From: Xanthobacteraceae bacterium
GTDB taxonomy: Bacteria; Pseudomonadota; Alphaproteobacteria; Rhizobiales; Xanthobacteraceae
Assembly: GCA_030037185.1 (NCBI GenBank)
Contig: JASHRR010000583.1
Location: forward strand, 1 to 10,440
Reading direction: 5' to 3'
DNA: 10,440 bases
The translations under genes and the position numbers were made by a program. Shown here one piece after another: positions 1 to 6,135 of the stretch; positions within the stretch are counted from its first letter, which is position 1; each line of letters opens with the position of its first letter. Under the pieces are notes generated by a model. The model did no database searches. It saw nothing but the letters and a program-made list of their open reading frames with translations, and was not told where the DNA came from.

Positions 1-1
1 C

Positions 2-982
2 GAGGCCCGGCTCCGCGACAGCGAGCGGCAGCTCCAGGAACTGATTGCGGCCATCCCAGCGGCGATCTACACGACCGACGCAGAAGGCAAAATCACCTAC
101 TTCAATCAGGCGGCAGTGGAATTGACCGGCCGTAGCCCGACGATCGGCAGCGATGAATGGTGCTCGACGTGGAAACTCTACCATCCGGACGGCAGGCCGC
201 TTGCGTATGACCAGTCGCCCATGGCCATCGCTCTCAAAGAAGGGCGGGCCATCCGTAACGCCGAGGTTGTGGCGGAACGTCCCGATGGAACCCGGGTTCC
301 CTTCATCCCATATCCGACACCGTTTCTCGACGGCGCCGGCAGCATCATCGGGGCAATCGTCATGCTGGTGGACGTCAGCGAGCGCAAACAGGCCGAGACG
401 CAGCAGCGCATCTTCCTGAAGGAGTTGAACCATCGTGTCAAAAACAACATGCAGATGCTGCAAATATTATTGGAGGCGGGTGTGCGAAAGGCCAGAAGCA
501 GCGAGGCGCGAGAGGTACTGGAGGAGGCCAGTGGTCGGATCATTGCGATGGCGGCAGCTCAACGCGTCCTATACACGACCCATGATGCAACACGGTTCAA
601 CGCGCGTGATTTTCTCAACGCCGTTTGTGAAACCGCAAAGCACACCTTTCCTCAGGAATTGCACATCGATTGCGAAGCTGATTCTGTCCAGCTGCCGAAC
701 GACTCGGCAACACCGCTGGCGCTGATTGCAAATGAGCTGCTTACGAATGCGGTCAAATACGGTGTGAATAGACAGTCCGGAGGTACTATTCGGGTTCGAT
801 TGACAAGAGAGAATGACTCGTTTCTGTTCTACGTAGAAGACGACGGCCCGGGCTTCGATCTGCCGTCGGTGCAGCAACGGTCATCCGGGTTGGCTCTCGT
901 TCGGGCACTCGCGCGGCAACTGCGCGCGGAATTTGAGGTAGCAAGAACACCCACGACCCGATGCAGCTTGCGGTTCCAATAG
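2..982 (+). CDS. Sensor histidine kinase, PAS + HisKA_2 (HRxxN) type, 5'-truncated
   Basis: The frame is open from base 2, so the N-terminus lies outside the window and 326 codons remain. A PAS-like domain covers roughly residues 8-125 (IYTTDAEGKITYFNQAA near 22-38, ending in VDVSERKQAE). The kinase core starts at ELNHRVKNNMQ, with the presumed phospho-acceptor His at visible residue 144. It continues with an N-box (LIANELLTNAVKYG, 241-254) and a G-box (DDGPGF, 280-285). No WxE motif follows the N-box, so I place it with HisKA_2 rather than the HWE subgroup. Kinases with the HRxxN motif commonly phosphorylate PhyR or stand-alone receivers in alphaproteobacteria. No membrane segment is visible in this part. 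A GTG at 116 lies inside the PAS domain and is not a credible start. The protein ends at TAG 980-982, 50 bases before a strong hairpin. The ligand and the partner are unknown. Confidence 0.93.
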   Translation, partial: EARLRDSERQLQELIAAIPAAIYTTDAEGKITYFNQAAVELTGRSPTIGSDEWCSTWKLYHPDGRPLAYDQSPMAIALKEGRAIRNAEVVAERPDGTRVPFIPYPTPFLDGAGSIIGAIVMLVDVSERKQAETQQRIFLKELNHRVKNNMQMLQILLEAGVRKARSSEAREVLEEASGRIIAMAAAQRVLYTTHDATRFNARDFLNAVCETAKHTFPQELHIDCEADSVQLPNDSATPLALIANELLTNAVKYGVNRQSGGTIRVRLTRENDSFLFYVEDDGPGFDLPSVQQRSSGLALVRALARQLRAEFEVARTPTTRCSLRFQ

Positions 983-1032
983 CCGCCGACCCTTTGCAGC
1001 CGAGTTGATTTAAACGCACCCGTGCAGGTTAT

Positions 1033-1066
1033 TCTTCGCGTCGCCGCTTGAGTGGCGACGCGAAGA
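1033..1066 (+). terminator. Strong inverted repeat after the kinase gene, probable terminator
   Basis: A perfect 13-bp inverted repeat (1033-1045 with 1054-1066) encloses an 8-base loop and begins 50 bases after the kinase stop codon. No T-tract follows, so it is not a textbook intrinsic terminator. It may end transcription with Rho or protect the 3' end of the mRNA. Confidence 0.5.
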
Positions 1067-1697
1067 CTTGACGCCTCACTGGCTGACGCCGGGTCACCAG
1101 ACCAGCGTACGCGCGGGCCCGCTCGCCATGCGCGCAGAAATATCGAAGTCGCAGTTCAGCGGACGATGCCAGCTCAAAGAAATCTGGTGTCCATCAGATC
1201 AGCTACCGAGGCGCGGGGCCCCAGGTGCACCCGCTTCCCTCGCGCCCACGCAACCCGCTCTCTCTTGCCACATTCGGAGTTTCGTGCCGCTCGATCGCCG
1301 CACTCGATAACGCTCGACAACTGCTCAAGTAAGGCCCGGAATCTCGCCTTCGCTCTTCATCCGGGCGTTATCGCTGCCGTGGCTCGCAGATGAGGCATCT
1401 TTGCAGTCAAGATGGCGTTTTCTGAGTTTTGACCGCCTATTGCGACAACCACCTTATCAGAGCAGGCAAATTCATCTGCGGCTGTGCGACGCCAACCGCA
1501 CCGCCAATATGCGATAGAAAAGAGACGGCTTGCGAAGCATTTAAGGAGCATCTACATTCGCCGACCGAATACATCACTCGCGACAATGTGAGGATTAAAT
1601 TGGCAACCAGCCTCGCATTGTCGCGTTTTGATTTCGGCCAGCATTGCGGCGACCCGATGGCTTCCCTCTCTCCATCACCTGTCTTTTGACATCCAAT

Positions 1698-1745
1698 ATT
1701 TAGTAACCATTGTGCGGCTGGATTTAGTAACCATTGTGCAGCTGG
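1698..1745. repeat. Tandem duplication of a 24-bp unit containing TTAGTAACCATTGTGC
   Basis: Two head-to-tail copies, 1698-1721 and 1722-1745, differ at one base (G versus A in GTGCGGCTGG / GTGCAGCTGG). They lie 65-112 bases upstream of the small gene at 1810. The near-perfect match suggests a recent duplication or a repeated protein-binding site. The GTAACCAT core resembles the TTAACCAT half-site known for CtrA, with one base different. Confidence 0.8.
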
Positions 1746-1809
1746 CGAGGAAAACCTGGAACTTTGTTCTCGCGATCCATTCGGGATCGCCTAATGCCGA
1801 GTACGCCAA

Positions 1810-2010
1810 ATGTCGAATCGTGAAAAATACAGACAGAAGGCACTCTACTGCTTGCGTGCTGCCGATGGTGTGCACGGCTCCAGCGAGCGTCTGGCGCTCC
1901 TCAGCCTTGCCGGAAACTATATGGCGCTGGCCAATTTTGTCGCCGGCCACGAAGCCTACGGGCCGGTGGAGACGGGTAACCCAAACCGCGACACGCAAGA
2001 AGACAATTGA
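1810..2010 (+). CDS. Small conserved hypothetical protein (66 aa)
   Basis: A 66-residue soluble protein starting MSNREKYRQKALYCLRAA, with an ERLALLSLAGNYMALANFV helix at about residues 26-44 and a polar, probably disordered tail (EAYGPVETGNPNRDTQEDN). The pattern of basic N-terminal helix, ERLALL and YMALA recalls small hypothetical proteins that are common in several copies in Bradyrhizobium genomes. The function is unknown. No signal peptide or membrane segment is visible. The ATG at 1810 fits this N-terminal pattern, although the Shine-Dalgarno sequence before it is weak. It stands alone, downstream of the 24-bp tandem repeat. Confidence 0.7.
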   Translation: MSNREKYRQKALYCLRAADGVHGSSERLALLSLAGNYMALANFVAGHEAYGPVETGNPNRDTQEDN

Positions 2011-2460
2011 GCCGCCCGGCACCTGCCCCGCTTAGCAAAAACCTTGCCAGGTGCACGATCTGGAACTACCCACGTCTGCCGACCACGGCTTCTGAGGCAA
2101 AACCTGTGCTTTTCGTTCGGCAAAGCTCATGTTGAAGCGATCTGTCCAGCAGAACGCGCCGCGACTTTGGCGAAGGAATGTCGTGGCATTGCCGCAATTT
2201 GATCTCACCCGAAAAATCGAAACCGGCGCATGGCACGCGATTAGCCGACTGCGAGGTAGCCGCCGCTCACGGATGGCGCCCCGCGTATCGAGCGGGAGCG
2301 CTACGCCATCCTGATCGAGATCGCCGGGACGAGGTATGACGCCGCGCGTCTCACCTCTGCTAACCATCAAATAAGATTTCGGCTGGAACCTGCGGTATGG
2401 GGGCGTGAGTTGTGGCGACGCGGGGCTGTTGAAAGGAACCTGCTGAAAGGAAAGCCGCAC
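2011..2460. other. Intergenic region, no supported gene
   Basis: About 450 bases with no convincing gene. A long minus-strand open frame (2032-2460) and a short plus-strand one (2129-2314) have shadow-like composition and no family resemblance. A short inverted repeat (2019-2025 with 2048-2054) just after the 1810-2010 gene could contribute to termination but has a 22-base loop. A GGAAC at 2385-2389 is followed only after 18 bases by AGTT, a poor EcfG-promoter match upstream of the 2461 gene. Confidence 0.45.
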
Positions 2461-2778
2461 ATGCGCTTTGTGCTATTCGCCTCGCTTCTGTTGAGCAGCG
2501 CAGCGCTCGCGCGCGATGATGGGCGATATGCCAATAGCCCGCTCAAACAGTGGTTTGACTCTCTCAAAAGTGCCAGGGGCTTCTGCTGTTCCGAAGCTGA
2601 CGGGCGAGAGACCGAATACGACATACGCGAGTCGCGATATTGGGTTCCGATCAATGGGGTGTGGACCGAGGTGCCGGAAGACGCAGTGATCACAGAGCCC
2701 AACAAGGTTGGCCGTCCCATGGTGTGGCTCGATCCCCTTCAGAATATACGGTGTTTCCTGCCAGGACCGGGGTTATGA
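2461..2778 (+). CDS. Exported small conserved hypothetical protein (105 aa)
   Basis: The protein starts with a short Sec-type signal peptide (MRFVLFASLLLSSAALA, likely cleaved after residue 17). The mature domain holds SPLKQWFDSLKS, a Cys-Cys pair (GFCCSEADG, residues 41-48), VWTEVPEDAVITEPNK (67-82) and a third Cys in IRCFLPG (about 97-102). This layout matches a family of periplasmic hypothetical proteins I recall from Bradyrhizobium; no biochemical role is known to me. The ATG at 2461 was chosen because a purine-rich AAAGGA stands just upstream and the signal peptide begins there. The frame is open further upstream, but those residues do not look coding. The cysteines could form disulphides in the periplasm. 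Confidence 0.82.
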   Translation: MRFVLFASLLLSSAALARDDGRYANSPLKQWFDSLKSARGFCCSEADGRETEYDIRESRYWVPINGVWTEVPEDAVITEPNKVGRPMVWLDPLQNIRCFLPGPGL

Positions 2779-2813
2779 GACCGCACCGCGCTGCAAGCGT
2801 CGCAAGCGACCTT

Positions 2814-2880
2814 GCGCCGGCGGGAGCTTGCCATCGGCGAGCCACTCGGTGGGCCGGCGCGCTTAATTTGCGGTTTTTTT
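2814..2880 (+). terminator. Candidate terminator after the exported-protein gene
   Basis: An 8-bp GC-rich inverted repeat (GCGCCGGC 2814-2821 with GCCGGCGC 2853-2860) encloses a second stem (GCTTGCC/GGCGAGC, one G-U pair). A run of seven T follows at 2874-2880. The 13-base gap between stem and T-run makes it atypical. It lies between convergent genes and could serve the plus-strand gene at 2461-2778. Confidence 0.35.
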
Positions 2881-2911
2881 CTCTCTGCCTGCGGTGTCTT
2901 GGAGGATTCCG

Positions 2912-3541
2912 TCACGCCGCTTTGCGGCCCTCGGCGAGGTTTCCAAACCGCCGTTTCGCCTCATCGCAAAGCCGTGCCGATTGCTCTCCTGCCTGACGCG
3001 CGTAACCAAGATAGGTTTCTATGTTGTCGCGCATGACCTCGCTCTGTAGTGCGGCGAAGTCCTGGGGCGTCCTGCACCGCAAGAATGAATCAATGCGATC
3101 GAAACCGCGGTCCAAGCGTGCGCGGGCTATTTCTACCCATTCCTCATAGAGACGCTGCGTCATTTCCGTCAGGACGGTGCCGGACTGGACAATGGCCTCC
3201 AAGTTGCTCGATGACCTTTGCGCAGCCGTCTGTGCGCCTTCTCCCGAAAAGCCGACAGCGCGACCGAACTGATCGGCAGTGCGCTGGGTCATCTGTGCCG
3301 CCAGTCTCGCACCGCAGTGAAACGTGTGCTGGAACGTTTCGGCGTTGCGTTGCATCATTTCGACGCCCGCACGAATCGCCTCGTCGCTTGTTCGTGCTGC
3401 TGCATCTTTGACCCGCGATGCACTCTCGGCGAACTCGTTCACGGTCCTTTCAGCGGCCCTTTCAGATGTCCGGGCGGCCTGCTCGACGGGATCCATTGAC
3501 TTGTTCTCCTCGGTGGGGTTGCCGGATTGCCAGACCTTCAT
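2912..3541 (-). CDS. Phasin family protein (Phasin_2 type)
   Basis: A 209-residue, almost wholly helical protein with the pattern of alphaproteobacterial phasins: amphipathic repeats such as EMMQRNAETFQHTF (61-74), a central NLEAIVQSGTVLTEMTQRLYEEW (113-135), then RTPQDFAALQSEVMRDNIETYL (157-178). The last part is the most diagnostic, matching the phasin 'F..LQ..L.R...E.Y' region. Phasins coat polyhydroxyalkanoate granules and affect their number and size; some act in stress protection. The N-terminal 50 residues are polar and rich in A, E, R and S. The start at 3541 is supported by a strong AAGGAGG eight bases upstream on the minus strand; the frame extends further upstream but would bypass this site. 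It is transcribed away from the MCDYSL gene at 3874 across a shared region of about 330 bases, which carries a weak EcfG-type promoter. Confidence 0.88.
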   Translation of the reverse strand: MKVWQSGNPTEENKSMDPVEQAARTSERAAERTVNEFAESASRVKDAAARTSDEAIRAGVEMMQRNAETFQHTFHCGARLAAQMTQRTADQFGRAVGFSGEGAQTAAQRSSSNLEAIVQSGTVLTEMTQRLYEEWVEIARARLDRGFDRIDSFLRCRTPQDFAALQSEVMRDNIETYLGYARQAGEQSARLCDEAKRRFGNLAEGRKAA

Positions 3542-3873
3542 GTGATCCTCCTTTTGCGCGTCGCGCGCGAACAACCGGCTTGCCCGGCCCGTCGCGTGCT
3601 GCTCGGCACCCCCAGCTCCTTGCCGTGTCAACTCAAGCGCGACCTCCAGGTTCCGGCCGCAATGTCAAGTCCCGGTTAGCTTTTCCCGTCATGGGCTGCG
3701 TCGGTTGGCGTGGGATTCGTTTTTCGGTTTCGACCCGCTTGTTTCGTGTTGCGGCGTTGTTTGTCCGCCACGCCAATTCCCGTCCGCCAGTGACAAAACA
3801 TGGCCGCGTTCACGGAACGAAACCTCGAGCAAACGAATTTCCCGATCAGCGAGTGCGCAACAGGAGCCATATG
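3542..3873. other. Divergent intergenic region between phasin and MCDYSL paralog 1
   Basis: About 330 bases holding the start regions of two divergent genes. The minus strand carries the phasin Shine-Dalgarno and the weak GGAAC-N16-AGTT element. On the plus strand there is a GGAAC at about 3817-3821, but no CGTT follows at 16-17 bases, so I do not call an EcfG promoter for the gene at 3874. No small ORF here looks real. Confidence 0.5.
3630..3654 (-). promoter_or_regulatory. Weak EcfG-type promoter upstream of the phasin
   Basis: On the minus strand GGAAC (3654-3650) is followed after 16 bases by AGTT (3633-3630), against the EcfG consensus GGAAC-N16/17-CGTT: a perfect -35 box and three of four -10 bases. 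It would give a leader of roughly 80 bases before the phasin start. GGAAC occurs by chance, so this is only a candidate. Confidence 0.38.
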
Positions 3874-4308
3874 ATGTGCGACTACAGCCTAGAGCACGTG
3901 GAGAGCCGTCCCGCCAAGGTTGGTGACCAACTGGTGTCGACCGTATTCAGCAATTCCATCACCCGGGGATTTGCGGATGTAGGAAACCCGCAGGTGGCGG
4001 TTTGTCTCGCGCCTGGAACGGAGCTGGTATTCGACCGCGATGTTGAATGCGACCACGCCCTTGGATTTTTCCCGACGAAGAAAATGGGTGAAAATACGGC
4101 CCGTTTCCGGCGAATCAACCAGGACCGTCCGCACGAACATCATGATGCATTGGAGTTTCCCTCTGGACGCATCGTTCTCCTCACGAGGCTTGTGGCTGGC
4201 CAACGCGCCACCGTGCTGCAACTTCCCGTGGTGACAGCGGCATCCGAGCCCAAGTCGGATACTGAGCGCCAGCCGTCGCAGAGCGAAGAACTCGCATCGC
4301 TGCCTTAA
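3874..4308 (+). CDS. Conserved hypothetical protein, MCDYSL family, paralog 1 (144 aa)
   Basis: A soluble protein without signal peptide or membrane segment. Features shared with the paralog at 5507 are the N-terminus MCDYSL, SRPAxVGDQLV (11-21), TRGFADV (30-36), VAVCxxPGTE (41-50), FRxIN (78-82), HHDALEFP (89-96) and ATVLQLP (112-118). About half of the aligned residues are identical by eye. Two adjacent ATGs exist (3871 and 3874). I prefer 3874, seven bases after AGGAG (3862-3866), because the paralog also starts at the MCDYSL methionine. Residues 119-144 form a polar tail. I recall similar hypothetical proteins from Bradyrhizobium, but know of no assigned function. Cys2 would become the N-terminal residue after Met removal, as in N-terminal-nucleophile enzymes; that link is speculation. 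No EcfG promoter is visible upstream, unlike its paralog. Confidence 0.85.
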   Translation: MCDYSLEHVESRPAKVGDQLVSTVFSNSITRGFADVGNPQVAVCLAPGTELVFDRDVECDHALGFFPTKKMGENTARFRRINQDRPHEHHDALEFPSGRIVLLTRLVAGQRATVLQLPVVTAASEPKSDTERQPSQSEELASLP

Positions 4309-4731
4309 ATTTTTCTCACTGTGCGCCCCGAAAGCAAGGTCGGGGATGTTGCTGGTGGCTCCTCAAGGTCCGGTTAGCTTAGAGGAGCCATTGGCATTCG
4401 CCCGGCCTGGACATGGCCGGAATACCGCCGGCTAGTTTGCCAGCCGAGCCCGAGTATCGAGGGCCGTGTCGGCACCGTAAGGTGCCGAAAGCTTGGCAAA
4501 TAAACATCACCCGCTCGACCATCCATCTGCAGCTGCACCGCCGTTAACGCCTCGACTGCGCAGTCGCTGCGCGAAGCATTTTGGCGGAGCGGATGACGAG
4601 CGGGTTCAAGTGGTTTCTCCGCGCTTCGCGGGCCCAGCCCGAGCTCAACCATTTTTTGGCTGCACAATAGCTCGGCGACGAACCCGTTTAGATGATCCGA
4701 AGCATCGGAATCATTCGCCTCGACGGACGAA
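4309..4731. other. Intergenic region between convergent genes
   Basis: About 420 bases without a supported gene. The first part holds the stem-loop cluster. Near the right end, 4692-4714 forms another imperfect hairpin (ATGAT-CCGA with TCGG-A-ATCAT) that begins 18 bases past the stop of the minus-strand gene at 4732 and may be its terminator. Open frames on both strands (4374-4838 minus, 4493-4780 plus) show no coding character and overlap the exported-protein gene. Confidence 0.45.
4326..4488. repeat. Run of five short inverted repeats (stem-loop cluster)
   Basis: Five inverted repeats follow each other within 163 bases: 4326-4331/4340-4345 (6 bp), 4356-4364/4382-4390 (9 bp), 4402-4407/4415-4420 (6 bp), 4429-4433/4442-4446 (5 bp) and 4469-4476/4481-4488 (8 bp, GTAA tetraloop). 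None has an adjacent T-tract. They lie between the convergent genes ending at 4308 and 4732. They may act as terminators or mRNA 3'-end stabilisers, or form part of a structured RNA. Confidence 0.5.
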
Positions 4732-5001
4732 TCAACGCCGCCGGCCGGCAAGGCCATTTGTTGGATCGCGTATGATTTGACTGCGAATGAAGGGATCCGG
4801 ATCGTTACCTTGGTAGAAGCCGAACCGCCAGATTGCATTACGATCCGTCGGCTCGCCTTGCCAGAAAGGTCCCGAGCCGTATCCCCCAGAGTCCACGTGC
4901 GATACGCGGGCGTTCCGGTGAGGCGGCTGCGCCTGGGCCGGAAGTGACATTAATACCGTCGACAACGCCGCTGCCGTAGCAGGATACATCAGGAGCCGCA
5001 T
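4732..5001 (-). CDS. Small exported hypothetical protein (89 aa)
   Basis: The N-terminus is a Sec signal peptide (MRLLMYPATAAALSTVLMSL, then PAQAQ, probable cleavage after AQA at residue 24). The mature part of about 65 residues is glycine-, proline- and arginine-rich, with HVDSGGYGSGPFWQGEP (35-51), an aromatic WRFGFYQGNDPDPFIRSQ (58-75) and a basic end (GRRR). I do not recognise a named domain; short secreted proteins ending in a GNDPDP...RDP pattern seem familiar from Bradyrhizobium. The start at 5001 is supported by GGGAGGA about six bases upstream on the minus strand and by the signal peptide; the frame extends upstream but without another such site. It has its own transcript, divergent from MCDYSL paralog 2. 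Confidence 0.72.
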   Translation of the reverse strand: MRLLMYPATAAALSTVLMSLPAQAQPPHRNARVSHVDSGGYGSGPFWQGEPTDRNAIWRFGFYQGNDPDPFIRSQIIRDPTNGLAGRRR

Positions 5002-5446
5002 GGAAATCCTCCCATTGAAGTGCTGAGCAACCGCTAACATAGTTCGTGCTTGGCGCTTTGACGTCAACTCACGCAAGAGTGAATGGACGCCCACGCGCCG
5101 CAATAGCAGCGCGGTAGCGCGCGGTCAATGCGAAGGTACGATTGGCGAGGACAAATCGCGCAGAGTTGGCAAGCGCAGACCAGATAGGTTTCTCGAAAGA
5201 TTTTCTCAGCTTCCTTTTTTCATCACGCCGGTCTCCGGATCATCGGGGATCTTTGTTGCGACAACGCAGGTCGCCGCGCCTTCAACGCCAGAGGGGACTT
5301 CCGTCCACGCTCTCTTGGGATCAGCGCGACGTCAGCCGGGAATGCTATAAACATAATGGTGGAGAGGTTCTAAACGCGAGCATGTGTGCGCAAGAAACGC
5401 CGACCCATTCAAATGAGCCGCCACGCCCGTTCCAGTTCGGCCCATC
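5002..5446. other. Intergenic region upstream of the exported protein and MCDYSL paralog 2
   Basis: About 445 bases with no convincing gene; the plus-strand open frame at 5142-5465 has no family resemblance and no good ribosome binding site. A TTGACG on the minus strand upstream of the 5001 start could be a -35 box, but the nearest TATGTT is about 20 bases away, too far for a standard sigma-70 promoter. The right end adjoins the EcfG promoter at 5447. Confidence 0.45.
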
Positions 5447-5472
5447 GGAACAATCGCTGGCTTGAGCGCGTT
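5447..5472 (+). promoter_or_regulatory. EcfG (general stress sigma) promoter of MCDYSL paralog 2
   Basis: GGAAC at 5447-5451, 17 bases, then CGTT at 5469-5472: an exact match to the alphaproteobacterial EcfG consensus GGAAC-N16/17-CGTT. Transcription would start near 5480, just before the purine-rich ribosome binding site AAAAGGG (5491-5497) and the ATG at 5507. Spacing and orientation are ideal, giving a leader of about 27 bases. The cognate sigma factor is encoded at 6136-6699. Confidence 0.78.
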
Positions 5473-5506
5473 TCGAAGAGGTCACCTTCCAAAAGGGATA
5501 CTGAAT

Positions 5507-5920
5507 ATGTGTGACTACAGCCTGCAAAACGTAAGCTCGCGCCCCGCTACGGTGGGCGATCAACTGGTGACCCGCGATTTTCGCACCGGGACTCGCGGTT
5601 TCGCCGATGTCGACTGTCCAAGCGTGGCGGTCTGCGTGCTGCCGGGAACGGAAATCGCCTTTCCCGAGGGACTTCCGGTGGCGCGCCGCGGTTTACTGGG
5701 CTGGAGGCGAAAGCCGGTTCGCTACTACACGGCGATTTTCCGGCAAATCAACAAGGAGATGCTGAACGTTCATCACGATGCGCTCGAGTTTCCAGATGGC
5801 CAGGTGATGCTTCTGACAACCATCGCGGTTGACCAAAAGGCGACAGTGCTTCAACTCCCCGCACGTCCCAAGACTCCCGCCGAGGCACAATCCCAGCAGC
5901 GTGTCGCCTATGCGGGTTGA
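5507..5920 (+). CDS. Conserved hypothetical protein, MCDYSL family, paralog 2 (137 aa), predicted stress-regulated
   Basis: It shares with the protein at 3874-4308 the N-terminus MCDYSL, SRPATVGDQLV (11-21), TRGFADV (29-35), VAVCVLPGTE (40-49), FRQIN (78-82), HHDALEFPDG (89-98) and ATVLQLP (112-118). The middle (about 53-75, with LLGWRRKPVRYY) is divergent and more basic. No signal peptide or membrane segment is visible, so it is probably cytoplasmic. The ATG at 5507 lies ten bases after AAAAGGG and matches the paralog's start; the frame reads upstream but that part overlaps the promoter. The exact EcfG promoter 35 bases before the start predicts induction by general stress through PhyR-NepR-EcfG. 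The molecular function is unknown. It is convergent with ecfG, separated by 215 bases. Confidence 0.87.
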   Translation: MCDYSLQNVSSRPATVGDQLVTRDFRTGTRGFADVDCPSVAVCVLPGTEIAFPEGLPVARRGLLGWRRKPVRYYTAIFRQINKEMLNVHHDALEFPDGQVMLLTTIAVDQKATVLQLPARPKTPAEAQSQQRVAYAG

Positions 5921-6135
5921 CCTTTCCGGGTGCAGTTGCCTAGGGCTCCGCGGTTAGTGCGCCGACCTTGTCCCCAAGGCGGCAGCACTCCGCGTCAGTC
6001 CCGTCGGTGTGTGCTTTGCGGCTCGCCCATAAAAATCGATGAGCTGCAGCAACCCCGACAGGACGACCTCGGAGCGGAGTGATTATCCACGGTGTTGATG
6101 GAATGAGCGGCGATTGCGAGGATCAGTTCCAGCAG

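Larger units (their letters stand above)
983..1809. other. Gene-poor intergenic stretch of about 830 bases
   Basis: Apart from the hairpin at 1033-1066 and the tandem repeat at 1698-1745, I see no supported gene. The open frames here on either strand lack a plausible ribosome binding site, start with rare codons or show arginine-rich shadow composition, and none resembles a known family. No tRNA-like cloverleaf or transposase remnant was recognised. Confidence 0.5.

Noticed and set aside
116..982. Kinase starting at GTG 116
   Set aside because: The PAS domain (IYTTDAEGKITYFNQ) begins well upstream in the same open frame, so 116 is inside the protein and the gene is truncated by the window.
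2385..2411. EcfG promoter for the gene at 2461
   Set aside because: GGAAC is followed by AGTT only at an 18-base spacing, outside the usual 16-17, so the match is too weak.
2284..2457. Possible coding remnant reading ERERYAILIEIAGTRYDAA upstream of the exported protein
   Set aside because: The stretch looks slightly protein-like but is short, has no family match I know, and loses coding character before the signal peptide start.
2032..2460. 142-codon minus-strand open frame
   Set aside because: No good ribosome binding site, no domain resemblance and shadow-like composition; it covers the leader of the exported-protein gene.
3418..3873. Upstream extension of MCDYSL paralog 1 to 296 residues
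   Set aside because: The extension runs antisense through the phasin start, is arginine- and serine-rich, and ends at a clear ribosome binding site; the paralog confirms the start at MCDYSL.
4374..4838. 154-codon minus-strand open frame
   Set aside because: It overlaps the exported-protein gene in another frame and spans the hairpin cluster; no signal of real coding.
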